Source: a virus
Virus record (IMG/VR): IMGVR_UViG_3300031659_000066
Location: 1 to 28,816 of that record
Length of the DNA stretch: 28,816 bases
Reading direction: 5' to 3' (one strand)
Shown here: in pieces, positions 22,960 through 28,794 of the stretch
Numbering within the stretch: the stretch's first letter is position 1
Layout of the letters: each line of letters starts with the position of its first letter
The notes under the pieces: generated by a model
What the model saw: only the letters and a program-made list of their open reading frames with translations
The model's database searches: none
What the model was told of the DNA's origin: nothing
Made by a program: the position numbers and the translations under genes

Positions 22960-23616
22960 TTAAATATTTATTTCGTACTTATTTAAGTGTCTTAAACTAC
23001 CTAAGTCATATGAGCATTGGTGGGCATGGTAGCCACCTTCTTTGATGTGACCAAAATACTCTGTATCAAAGTCTGTTAATTCTATCACATAAATATGATA
23101 TACCTTGCAATCATAGCGAGGGTCAAATGCACCTTTCACTATTCTTGCAGGTAAGTCGTATCTAGCACTCCATACTTTTTCGCCTATATCGAAATCATCT
23201 GATACACACTGGTCTGGTAAATAGCCAACTTTCGCTCCGTTACCGCTTTCGGTACTGGGTCTTTTCTCGGGGACTCCTACTCTATCTAACAAATTGCGAA
23301 CAAATGTAGTAGAACGATACAAAGCCTGAGCTATGCTAGATACGGGTTGTTCGTTCAAGAACATTTCTATCGCTTGTTTTGTTTCGTAGTCTGTCGCCTT
23401 CTTACCCCTGTTTTGAGCCTTCCTGACTTCCCTAAACTTCATGGTGTCATCAAAATCTGTCATAATACTATTAAGTCTAGTAGTATTATAGGTGATGTTA
23501 AGCATGTTACAAGCTTCTTTCTTTGTAATTGGATTATCTTGGTTAAGACACTCCAATACTCTCTTTAGATTGGCATCATCAAGTTTTTCATGGGATTTTT
23601 TTCTAATTGTTTTCAT
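22960..23616 (-). CDS. Putative DNA-binding protein with two HTH-like regions
   Basis: A 218-aa protein. Residues about 29-54 (ITKKEACNMLNITYNTTRLN) and 91-116 (PVSSIAQALYRSTTFVRNLLDRVGVP) look like helix-turn-helix units; the N-terminus is basic (MKTIRKKSHEK). The C-terminal half (130-218) is a separate mixed domain with several histidines, tyrosines and cysteines (GHIKEGGYHAHQCSYDLGSL), possibly metal-binding. A regulator is plausible. It overlaps the DUF3310 gene by 14 bases and has GGGAG before its ATG. Confidence 0.7.
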   Translation of the reverse strand: MKTIRKKSHEKLDDANLKRVLECLNQDNPITKKEACNMLNITYNTTRLNSIMTDFDDTMKFREVRKAQNRGKKATDYETKQAIEMFLNEQPVSSIAQALYRSTTFVRNLLDRVGVPEKRPSTESGNGAKVGYLPDQCVSDDFDIGEKVWSARYDLPARIVKGAFDPRYDCKVYHIYVIELTDFDTEYFGHIKEGGYHAHQCSYDLGSLRHLNKYEINI

Positions 23617-23902
23617 CTCGACTCCCTAATAAAATAATAGTATAATGCATAATCTTTAGCAGGTCTAAATCATTCTTACCTGCTTTCTTTCCATAGCGTT
23701 TTGCATACTTGATAATGTTACCCATGCAAAAGCCCTCGCCCATACCTGAGTCTATAATAAACTCGGTGGCTTGAATTTTATCTGTACTGTAGTGCTGGTC
23801 ATACGTTCCGTCTATATAGACTTTCAACTTCTTTAGAACTTCGTCTTCGTTGAATTTATAATTTACTTCACTACTGTTAGTTTTCTTACTAAATATCCCC
23901 AT
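23603..23902 (-). CDS. DUF3310 protein (related to T7 gp1.7 region)
   Basis: A 99-aa protein. The C-terminal part carries the DUF3310 pattern: FCMGNIIKYAKRYGKKAGKN (59-78) followed by a DLLKIMHYTIILL helix, with DQHYSTDKIQATEFI (35-49) before it. T7 gp1.7, a nucleotide kinase that affects dideoxythymidine sensitivity, has this domain; many stand-alone versions have no tested function. Its place right behind mazG fits nucleotide metabolism. The start overlaps the mazG end by 14 bases. Confidence 0.8.
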   Translation of the reverse strand: MGIFSKKTNSSEVNYKFNEDEVLKKLKVYIDGTYDQHYSTDKIQATEFIIDSGMGEGFCMGNIIKYAKRYGKKAGKNDLDLLKIMHYTIILLGSRDENN

Positions 23903-24305
23903 CTGCTCTCACTTCCGAGCGGGCAGCTTCAAAGCCGTCTGGGTATCTCGCTTCTAGTTTCTTGATGTTTTCTTCCATCACTTCTTGAGGAGTATAGCCT
24001 AGTGCTGAGCAACCTTGTACCCAATACCATAATACATCTCCTAACTCTCTTTTTAAATGGAATCGTTCATCTTCGTTGTATTCTTTTCCTTGAAAAATAA
24101 TCTTTTTGATTACTTCGGAGAACTCTCCTGACTCAGCTTGCATGCCAATGGATGCTGTGAGTAGCTGTGAAAATTCTATGTTATGTTCTGTGTGTAGCCC
24201 TGTTAGTCGATCGACTAATACCTCTGTGTGCAGGCTCTCTTTGGAGGTTGTGCTAACTACGAAGTTTGCGTAGTCATTAAATTGTTTTTGTTCTTGTACT
24301 GTCAT
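23889..24305 (-). CDS. mazG: MazG-type nucleotide pyrophosphohydrolase
   Basis: A 138-aa all-alpha pyrophosphohydrolase. Metal-binding pattern: E58, E61xxE64 (QAESGEFSEV) and, after about 23 residues, E87xxD90 (RELGDVLWYW). By family it hydrolyses NTPs, dNTPs or the alarmone (p)ppGpp and can shape the nucleotide pool in infected cells. The ATG has AAGGACAGACAG upstream. It lies in a unit with the DUF3310 gene and downstream of the 200-aa protein. Confidence 0.88.
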   Translation of the reverse strand: MTVQEQKQFNDYANFVVSTTSKESLHTEVLVDRLTGLHTEHNIEFSQLLTASIGMQAESGEFSEVIKKIIFQGKEYNEDERFHLKRELGDVLWYWVQGCSALGYTPQEVMEENIKKLEARYPDGFEAARSEVRADGDI

Positions 24306-24315
24306 CTGTCTGTCC

Positions 24316-24435
24316 TTAATGTGTCTGGTTATTGTTCTGATACCACCTGGCTAGCCAAGTGTCTATTTCTAATTCTGTCCAATGCTCTGGAAAGTATACT
24401 GATATTCTAGGCTGTTCTTGTAATTCTATTCTCAT
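24316..24435 (-). CDS. 39-aa acidic peptide overlapping the 200-aa gene
   Basis: The frame starts at ATG 24435 inside the end of the 200-aa gene (an ATG at 24453 is also possible) and ends 10 bases before mazG. Product: RIELQEQPRISVYFPEHWTELEIDTWLARWYQ and so on, a beta-helix type sequence with many tryptophans. There is no strong ribosome binding site, so translation would depend on coupling. It fills an otherwise empty gap of about 90 bases. Confidence 0.5.
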   Translation of the reverse strand: MRIELQEQPRISVYFPEHWTELEIDTWLARWYQNNNQTH

Positions 24436-25009
24436 AGTCTGCGTAGTCCTCATTCCACCAATGTGGTTTATCTCTGTACTTCCAGCTAGCAAAAGTTGCT
24501 TTGTCAAGATGATAATAGTCTCTGTACGATTGTATTGGATTATCATAATCTTTAAGATCTTCTGGCATAGCCAATCCGAACTGTGTAAAGCCTACTCTTT
24601 GCATATTTACTGGCTCTGGTAATTTATTTACTACTTCGTGTATGGACTTATGTTCTTTGCCATATCTATATCTATACTCGTCATTTAAAGCATTGCCATA
24701 GCAGTGTGTCCACTCGTGGTTATCTAATGATGAGCGCGCCCATATAGTACAGGGGTGGTTATACATCATAGGAAGGTACGGAGTGACTGGTCTTTCTACT
24801 GGGGGTAGATGCTTGATCTTTGCTTTCTCAGAATTGAGTAAGTCTCGTTCTTCTTTGTTGAGTGCGCGTGGAACGAAGCCTAGAAACTGATCAATCCATA
24901 TGCTAGTGCATAGTATTTGAGCAACTTCTAGAGGCATCTTGACAATATGTTTGTCAACATGGGCTTCTGCGCATTTGTCTAAATCTTCGTCTAAGTAAAA
25001 TAAATTCAT
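24407..25009 (-). CDS. Conserved phage protein, pyrimidine-dimer-glycosylase-like
   Basis: A 200-aa protein with an N-terminal FYLDEDLDKCAEAHVDKHIVKM signature (4-25), later HPCTIWARSSLDNHEWTHCYGNAL (85-108), EYRYRYGKEHKSIHEV (111-126) and a YRDYYHLDKATFASWKYRDKPHWW end. This set is typical of a conserved family in many aquatic phages that is sometimes annotated as related to pyrimidine dimer DNA glycosylase (Pyr_excise); I cannot confirm activity. Its ATG lies five bases below the P6 -10 box, which suggests a leaderless mRNA. Confidence 0.7.
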   Translation of the reverse strand: MNLFYLDEDLDKCAEAHVDKHIVKMPLEVAQILCTSIWIDQFLGFVPRALNKEERDLLNSEKAKIKHLPPVERPVTPYLPMMYNHPCTIWARSSLDNHEWTHCYGNALNDEYRYRYGKEHKSIHEVVNKLPEPVNMQRVGFTQFGLAMPEDLKDYDNPIQSYRDYYHLDKATFASWKYRDKPHWWNEDYADYENRITRTA

Positions 25010-25014
25010 AATGT

Positions 25015-25043
25015 ATTATACATAATTTTAGACACCTTGTCAA
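25015..25043 (-). promoter_or_regulatory. Sigma70-type promoter P6
   Basis: TTGACA (25043-25038), 17 bp, TATAAT (25020-25015) on the minus strand, five bases before the ATG at 25009. It drives the 200-aa gene, mazG, DUF3310, the HTH gene and the membrane protein. Confidence 0.9.
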
Positions 25044-25046
25044 GTA

Positions 25047-25424
25047 TTATTTTGAGTTAATCTTATCTTTTGCTGTTCCTGCGTATAGTCCAAACCAGGC
25101 TGCACCTGCTCCAACTACTACTGATATTAATCCTGACTGCTCCATTGATGGGTCAGGTAATTCCATGAACCACATTGTGCAGTAGTACAATAAAAAGATG
25201 TACACAGATAAAAATGCTCTTGGGAATATTCTCCACGCATCTATCATGTTTGACATCCATATGTACTTCTGGTAGGGATTGTCTGGCTCTTTATCGTTTT
25301 CTAAGTCCATTATTTTGGCTTTTAGTTCACCGATTTCTGAAACCATTGCCATGAATTTATTGAGGTCAATTTCTACCTCGTTGCGGCTCATGTCTCCGCT
25401 GAATTGTTCTTGGTTATTTGACAT
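25047..25424 (-). CDS. Holin-like membrane protein
   Basis: A 125-aa protein. An N-terminal coiled-coil-like region (about 16-45) is followed by a segment MIDAWRIFPRAF, a membrane helix at about 69-90 (FLSVYIFLLYYCTMWFMEL) and a second one at about 97-116 (SGLISVVVGAGAAWFGLYAG). The end resembles holin-type proteins of marine phages ('GAGAAWFGLY'), and a lysozyme gene lies in the same unit, so a holin role is likely but inferred. Start 25424 has AAAGGACATAGA; the alternative ATG at 25391 makes an ATGA overlap with the preceding small gene. Confidence 0.6.
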   Translation of the reverse strand: MSNNQEQFSGDMSRNEVEIDLNKFMAMVSEIGELKAKIMDLENDKEPDNPYQKYIWMSNMIDAWRIFPRAFLSVYIFLLYYCTMWFMELPDPSMEQSGLISVVVGAGAAWFGLYAGTAKDKINSK

Positions 25425-25558
25425 TCTATGTCCTTTACTCTCAAAGTTAAGTCTTTAATCTCTTCTTCGAGCCTTGCCCATTCGCTGGGGCTTGTGTTTG
25501 TTTGATTAGCTCGTAATGCCTTAATTCCTTTCTTTAAGTTATTAAGTCTTACTGACAT
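25388..25558 (-). CDS. 56-aa coiled-coil peptide overlapping the holin-like gene
   Basis: Runs from ATG 25558 to TGA 25388, bridging the gap between the 98-aa gene and the holin-like gene and overlapping both. The sequence is a charged amphipathic helix (RLNNLKKGIKALRANQ, then SEWARLEEEIKDLTLRVKDIE). No signal peptide. The function is unknown; a lysis accessory role is possible from position. Confidence 0.6.
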   Translation of the reverse strand: MSVRLNNLKKGIKALRANQTNTSPSEWARLEEEIKDLTLRVKDIECQITKNNSAET

Positions 25559-25838
25559 CGCGCATCCATTTATTCTCGTCGCTCCATATATCTAGGGGCG
25601 TTACATCAGTTGCTAGAATCTTCACTGCTTTTTTACTAAAGTCACTATTATCTAATGCGTCTTGAATCCAGTCGAAGGGATCGCCTTCTTTTATATCTTG
25701 TGTGAATGTAATCACCACTTCATATGCTTCTAGTCTTTCCATTTGTTCTTTCCTTTCTTTGCTTTCGTTCATGGTCTTTACCCAACCATCACTACTATCC
25801 TGCCATCTTTTGTCGTTAATCATTTTGAATCTCATCAT
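25542..25838 (-). CDS. Unknown 98-aa protein
   Basis: A soluble acidic protein (ESKERKEQMERLEAYEVVITF, then DPFDWIQDALDNSDFSKKAVKILATDVTPLDI), with a helical start and a beta-alpha-beta-like end. ATG 25838 follows the previous stop by two bases. No family recognised; part of the tight run of small genes behind lysozyme. Confidence 0.7.
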   Translation of the reverse strand: MMRFKMINDKRWQDSSDGWVKTMNESKERKEQMERLEAYEVVITFTQDIKEGDPFDWIQDALDNSDFSKKAVKILATDVTPLDIWSDENKWMRDVSKT

Positions 25839-25840
25839 AA

Positions 25841-26065
25841 CTAATCATACATACCTGCGTTATCTAGCTCTCTATTATGACTGTACGGAGTAGAGTCGAC
25901 TGGCTTGTCTTCAGGAATAGTAAGTCCTAGTAAGTTTCTTTCTACGATTTCTTTTGATATCCGCTCGTTTAACTCTTTAATTCTAATGTAGGCTTTCTGT
26001 ATTTGTTCTTGTTGTTCTGCAATTGTTTGTTTAAGTATTTCTATTTCTGACCACCAATTATTCAT
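25841..26065 (-). CDS. 74-aa coiled-coil protein
   Basis: Starts at ATG 26065 with AGGAG ten bases upstream; ATG 26074, which overlaps the previous stop (ATGA), would add three residues. Residues about 8-48 form a heptad-type coiled coil (EIEILKQTIAEQQEQIQK, then IRIKELNERISKEIVER). The acidic C-terminal tail has no structure I recognise. Function unknown. Confidence 0.7.
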   Translation of the reverse strand: MNNWWSEIEILKQTIAEQQEQIQKAYIRIKELNERISKEIVERNLLGLTIPEDKPVDSTPYSHNRELDNAGMYD

Positions 26066-26070
26066 TTGAT

Positions 26071-26250
26071 TCATACTCCTAGTAATCCCCAGCCATGATT
26101 GGCTATTGCATTTAACATGATAAACCAACATGTTGCCATGTGTGTTAACCACCATACTGTTCTTACTACTGCTACTCTGTCTGCTTGTTTGTCTGTCTCA
26201 CCAACTTTTTCCCCTAAGCTTTTTGCCCAGAGTCTCCAAAGTCCACTCAT
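26071..26250 (-). CDS. 59-aa small membrane protein
   Basis: ATG 26250 overlaps the preceding stop (ATGA) with AGGA upstream; I prefer it to the longer frame. An amphipathic start (SGLWRLWAKSLGEKVGETDK) is followed by one hydrophobic helix (about 29-53, VVRTVWWLTHMATCWFIMLNAIA). Similar small proteins with a 'LWRLW.K.LGEK' opening occur in marine phages; function unknown. Confidence 0.7.
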   Translation of the reverse strand: MSGLWRLWAKSLGEKVGETDKQADRVAVVRTVWWLTHMATCWFIMLNAIANHGWGLLGV

Positions 26251-26459
26251 TGTTTGATTCCTTCTACAAAGTTCTCGGCAGTGTTTTCTGCCCAAATTTC
26301 ACTATGTGTAGGGTAGTATTCTATGAAGTCGGCTTTGCCTTTTTCCTTCAATATAACTCCCCAACTGCCATTTGCTTTATGTTTTATAACTACAGCTTCT
26401 TTACTGTCCTTTACAAAAGTAGAATAAACTATATACTCGTTGTTATCTTGCTGATACAT
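26247..26459 (-). CDS. Unknown 70-aa beta-rich protein
   Basis: Starts at ATG 26459 with a GGGAG site five bases upstream; the longer frame begins with TTG and lacks one. The sequence alternates beta strands (NEYIVYSTFVKDSKEAVVIK, SWGVILKEKGKADFIEYYP) and ends in a helix (AENTAENFVEGIK). No family recognised. Confidence 0.7.
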   Translation of the reverse strand: MYQQDNNEYIVYSTFVKDSKEAVVIKHKANGSWGVILKEKGKADFIEYYPTHSEIWAENTAENFVEGIKQ

Positions 26460-26595
26460 TTTGCTCCCTGTATAATGTGAAAGCCTCAACAATATACTCG
26501 TCTATAGTCATATCACGCTCTTCAGCATGATTATTCATAGCCTCCCACATTTCCTGTGAAATATTATATTCTTTGCCGTCGTACTTAATTACCAC
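26443..26595 (-). CDS. 50-aa ribbon-helix-helix-like protein
   Basis: A short gene in the gap after lysozyme. GTG 26595 lies inside the lysozyme end, and the stop overlaps the start of the 70-aa gene. After a beta strand (VIKYDGKEYNIS, with about residues 2-12), two helices follow (EMWEAMNNHAEERDM and IDEYIVEAFTLYREQ), the order and spacing of Arc/CopG-type ribbon-helix-helix proteins. If so it would bind DNA as a dimer. No strong ribosome binding site is seen; translation may be coupled. Confidence 0.6.
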   Translation of the reverse strand: MVIKYDGKEYNISQEMWEAMNNHAEERDMTIDEYIVEAFTLYREQNVSAR

Positions 26596-27013
26596 TAAAC
26601 ATGTCCGCTTCGGCTTGACGCCTGCGAGTTAGTCCTTCTAGTACCTTTCCATTTGCTTTGTTCCATCTTAGCATTTGGGCTGGAACTCCGTCCATATCGT
26701 CAGCGTTGATTACTTTTAGTAGTGTAGATGTCCTTAAGTTTCCGCCACCTAAGTTATACACCCATGATACCATAGCATCAAATTGGTTTTGCTTGAGTGT
26801 TAGTGATACATTAACATTAATGTACCCTTCGTACTCATCTAATTCTGCTACTAACATTTCTTCGGCTTGTTGCTCTGTAATTACATCGCCTTCTTTTACG
26901 CCTTTAATATGTCCATAGCCTATAGTCCATACGCCCGCTGGGCATAGGTACGCTTCGGTCTCACAACCTTCAAATTCTTTAATCAGGTCTATTCCTGCTT
27001 TACTTGTTTTCAT
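26585..27013 (-). CDS. Endolysin, T4-type/R21-like lysozyme
   Basis: A 142-aa glycoside hydrolase that cuts peptidoglycan at the end of infection. Catalytic triad pattern E15-x8-C24-x5-T30 (EFEGCETEAYLCPAGVWTIGYGH), where C24 takes the place of the usual aspartate, as in some phage lysozymes. Later motifs: FDAMVSWVYNLGGG and LLKVINADD, and RRRQAEADMF near the end. I start at ATG 27013 because AGGAAAAC lies before it and the longer frame overlaps iscA. No signal-anchor is seen in this form, so release would need the holin-like protein. Confidence 0.92.
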   Translation of the reverse strand: MKTSKAGIDLIKEFEGCETEAYLCPAGVWTIGYGHIKGVKEGDVITEQQAEEMLVAELDEYEGYINVNVSLTLKQNQFDAMVSWVYNLGGGNLRTSTLLKVINADDMDGVPAQMLRWNKANGKVLEGLTRRRQAEADMFSGN

Positions 27014-27020
27014 AGTTTTC

Positions 27021-27329
27021 CTATATGTAGAAGCTTTCACCACATCCGCAGCGTCCACTCTCTTTGTTGTTTGTGATTCTAAACTCTTCATTAAGCTTAT
27101 CAACCACCCAATCCATTTTTGCATCTTCTAGATACTCCGAACTTAGCATATCTACTACTAAGATATTGTGGTATACCACATCATTTAAATTAGGACTTTC
27201 GGCATAACTTAAATCATATGAATAGCCACCACAGCCGCTATTACGGACTGTAAGTCGAGCACCCCAAGCATTGCTGCTTGAGGCGACTCTCTGTTGTAAC
27301 ATCGCTAAGGCAGTGTTAGTGATAATCAT
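27021..27329 (-). CDS. A-type Fe-S cluster carrier (IscA/HesB-like)
   Basis: A 102-aa protein with the three cysteines of A-type carriers: C33 in NSGCGGYSY and C94-x-C96 in GRCGCGESF near the C-terminus. These bind iron or an Fe-S cluster for delivery to target proteins. I start at ATG 27329, which overlaps the TGA of a 52-aa gene (ATGA) and gives the usual family length; the longer frame upstream is a shadow of that gene. It ends 7 bases before the lysozyme ATG. It probably supports host or phage Fe-S proteins during infection; no Fe-S target is visible here. Confidence 0.88.
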   Translation of the reverse strand: MIITNTALAMLQQRVASSSNAWGARLTVRNSGCGGYSYDLSYAESPNLNDVVYHNILVVDMLSSEYLEDAKMDWVVDKLNEEFRITNNKESGRCGCGESFYI

Positions 27330-27484
27330 AGAATGGGCAGCATCGCTAGATACATAGTTCCAAAACATAATGACATCATAATAATCACCTCGCATGTGTC
27401 CCCGTGAGGACAATATTTTACTTTAACTACTTTAACCGCTTGCAACAAAGCACTACGATTAAAGAATCGTTTTGCATATTGCAT
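27326..27484 (-). CDS. 52-aa peptide with CPHGDTC motif and membrane tail
   Basis: Short gene between hsp20 and iscA. ATG 27484 has AGGAGAAACTCT before it, whose AG overlaps the hsp20 stop, and TGA 27326 overlaps the iscA start (ATGA). The product has a basic amphipathic start (QYAKRFFNRSALLQAVKVVKVKY), a C-P-H-G-D-T-C motif (C25, H27, C31) and a hydrophobic tail (32-52, VIIMMSLCFGTMYLAMLPIL). Coupling to iscA and the cysteine/histidine motif suggest an Fe-S- or metal-linked role, but this is inference. The frame is in a different phase from the longer shadow of iscA. Confidence 0.75.
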   Translation of the reverse strand: MQYAKRFFNRSALLQAVKVVKVKYCPHGDTCEVIIMMSLCFGTMYLAMLPIL

Positions 27485-27494
27485 AGAGTTTCTC

Positions 27495-27926
27495 CTAGCC
27501 TATTGTTATCGTCTTAGGCTTCTCTTCGTCAGGTGTATTTACCTGAAGGTTAATAACTAACATACCATGTGTGAATTCGGCATTAGATATTTCTACCCAA
27601 TCCCCAAGAGTAAAAATTCGGCTAAAGGTTTTACCGCTGAGTCCTTTATGGACATAACGTTCCTCGCCAGAACTTAGTTCTTGCTTTTCTGTTCCTTCTA
27701 TAGTAAGTTTATTTTTGTGTTGCTTGATATCGATGTCATCTTTTGACCAGCCAGGCAGCGCGATTTCGATGCGGTAACCCGTATCTCCAACTGCTACTAA
27801 GTTGTATCTTGGATAGTTAGTAAGAGGTGAACTCTCGTTCCTTCTAGTAAGTTCCTTATTCAAGCGGTCGAATCCAACAAATAATTTGTCGAAGTCGTTA
27901 AAGTTTAATGCTGTTAATCCAGTCAT
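27495..27926 (-). CDS. Small heat shock protein (Hsp20)
   Basis: A 143-aa chaperone of the alpha-crystallin type that holds unfolding proteins. The alpha-crystallin domain spans about 43-130: YNLVAVGDTGYRIEIALPG, DDIDIKQHKNKLTIEG, YVHKGLSGKTFSRIFTL and GMLVINL (the G-x-L motif), with a C-terminal I-x-I (KTITIG). I start at ATG 27926 with CAGGAGAAAAAC upstream. Longer in-frame sequence upstream (to 28088) is G+C-rich, lysine/arginine-rich, without a ribosome binding site, and more likely structured leader. Hsp20 genes are common in T4-like cyanophages. Confidence 0.92.
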   Translation of the reverse strand: MTGLTALNFNDFDKLFVGFDRLNKELTRRNESSPLTNYPRYNLVAVGDTGYRIEIALPGWSKDDIDIKQHKNKLTIEGTEKQELSSGEERYVHKGLSGKTFSRIFTLGDWVEISNAEFTHGMLVINLQVNTPDEEKPKTITIG

Positions 27927-27933
27927 TGTTTTT

Positions 27934-28148
27934 CTCCTGTTTGCGTCCTTTCGGTCCGCGCTTTGAGACCCTTGCGGCGTCTCGGTTAATGTTGTATGTC
28001 TAACAAAACCCGTCCGCTGGTGGAAAGCGGAGCTCCTACCACAACCCTCAGAAACTTGGCGTTTCTTACTCGTGCCAGACATATGCAAGGTTTTGTTGTG
28101 GGAGTCCCTGCAACTCCGCTGAAAATCACATAAATTATTTAAAATTTA
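27934..28148 (-). ncRNA. Structured G+C-rich leader of hsp20, candidate regulatory RNA
   Basis: The predicted transcript from P7 has about 220 bases before hsp20. On the minus strand it contains AGCGGAG (28120-28114) pairing with CTCCGCT (28032-28026), CCACAAC (28101-28095) with GTTGTGG (28045-28039) nested inside, and AACAAAACC (28097-28089) complementary to GGTTTTGTT (28010-28002), which lies outside the first helix and would form a pseudoknot. Local hairpins are AGAAAC/GTTTCT (28066-28050), GAGAC/GTCTC (27983-27965) and a GAAA-loop stem (27959-27943). The G+C content looks higher than around it. No riboswitch class recognised; candidates are an RNA thermometer, a riboswitch or a processed RNA. 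Confidence 0.6.
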
Positions 28149-28155
28149 TACTACT

Positions 28156-28184
28156 ATTATAACAAAAATTACCACCCTTGTCAA
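28156..28184 (-). promoter_or_regulatory. Sigma70-type promoter P7 for hsp20-lysis unit
   Basis: TTGACA (28184-28179), 17 bp, TATAAT (28161-28156) on the minus strand. It drives the structured leader, hsp20, the 52-aa gene, iscA, lysozyme and the small genes to the holin-like gene. Confidence 0.9.
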
Positions 28185-28194
28185 GAATTAAATT

Positions 28195-28335
28195 TCAGTC
28201 CTCATCAAAGTCTATCTGTCCATCGGCTTTGAGGAAGTCTAGTGTTTTACTGATACCTTGTTTCTTACCTACTATATACATAAGATGTCCACTGCAAGCT
28301 GCTGCGAACATTATACTTATTATTTGCCAATCCAT
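28195..28335 (-). CDS. 46-aa membrane-anchored small protein
   Basis: Short gene from ATG 28335, inside the last codons of the 96-aa gene, to TGA 28195. A GAGGAGATGTAGA site precedes it. The N-terminus is a hydrophobic helix (DWQIISIMFAAACSGHLMYIVG), the rest polar with an acidic end (IDFDED). It probably sits in the inner membrane with an N-terminal anchor. Function unknown; it ends 11 bases before the P7 -35 box. Confidence 0.8.
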   Translation of the reverse strand: MDWQIISIMFAAACSGHLMYIVGKKQGISKTLDFLKADGQIDFDED

Positions 28336-28610
28336 TCTACATCTCCTCGTGGTATCACTTGATACGCACCCTTGTTGTACGCTGGAGCTACAGTAAACTT
28401 CTTACTCTCCTCCACTTTCCAACTATTGTCTACAACTGTGCAGTACCCCGTGGTTTCCATACTAGGTAATCTCTTTTGTTTTTCTACTAACAAAGATTTG
28501 CTAGTGTCCGCTACATGAGCTTTCCACTCGGGTCGCTTAGCCTTCTTGTAAGCGTTTGTTTTTCTTTTGCGTCCACTTGGTGAATGACGCATACTACAAT
28601 TCACAATCAT
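28320..28610 (-). CDS. Unknown 96-aa basic protein, first gene of leftward region
   Basis: Starts at ATG 28610 with AAAGGAAC upstream, about 26 bases below the P8 start point; ATG at 28592 is an alternative. The N-terminus is very basic (RHSPSGRKRKTNAYKKAKRP), then RLPSMETTGYCTVVDNSWKVEES and a beta-type end with NKGAYQVIPRGDVEWIG. The basic start would suit nucleic-acid binding. No family recognised. Confidence 0.75.
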   Translation of the reverse strand: MIVNCSMRHSPSGRKRKTNAYKKAKRPEWKAHVADTSKSLLVEKQKRLPSMETTGYCTVVDNSWKVEESKKFTVAPAYNKGAYQVIPRGDVEWIGK

Positions 28611-28642
28611 AAAAGTTCCTTTATTTATTTTAATATACAGTT

Positions 28643-28671
28643 ATTATAAACCTTTTTCAGTGCGATGTCAA
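28643..28671 (-). promoter_or_regulatory. Sigma70-type promoter P8
   Basis: TTGACA (28671-28666), 17 bp, TATAAT (28648-28643) on the minus strand, upstream of the 96-aa gene. It is the rightmost leftward promoter in the window. Confidence 0.9.
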
Positions 28672-28681
28672 GAACTAAAAA

Positions 28682-28781
28682 ATGTTTCCTAAAATTATGT
28701 TTCTTAAAATATACAATGTACATTATATGAAACATATTTCATGAATTATCAAAACATGGGTTATAAACCATGCAAAACATT
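28682..28781. promoter_or_regulatory. Repeat- and palindrome-rich control region
   Basis: No gene is seen between 28672 and the right edge. It holds a tandem 15-base direct repeat (ATGTTTCCTAAAATT 28682-28696 and ATGTTTCTTAAAATA 28697-28711), the palindrome AATGTACATT (28715-28724), ATGAAA-CATA-TTTCAT (about 28728-28743) and an 18-base near-palindrome CATGGGTTATAAACCATG (about 28755-28772). These look like operator sites or an origin-like element between divergent promoters. Confidence 0.6.
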
Positions 28782-28794
28782 CCGAAAATACTTC

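Noticed and set aside
24502-24507. TTGACA on the minus strand
   Set aside because: It lies in the coding sequence of the 200-aa gene and has no -10 box at 17 bp or nearby.
27014-27124. Longer lysozyme start with MQKWIGWLISLMKS as a signal-anchor
   Set aside because: It would overlap iscA codons for over 100 bases and has no ribosome binding site; ATG 27013 has AGGAAAAC.
27330-27413. Longer iscA start at 27413
   Set aside because: The extra 28 codons are the shadow of the 52-aa gene in another frame; ATG 27329 gives the usual A-type carrier length and an ATGA junction.
27927-28088. In-frame N-terminal extension of Hsp20 by 54 residues
   Set aside because: No ribosome binding site before ATG 28088, lysine/arginine-rich composition unlike Hsp20, codon use unlike the phage genes, and dense base-pairing. 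The ATG at 27926 has a strong site and gives the normal family length.
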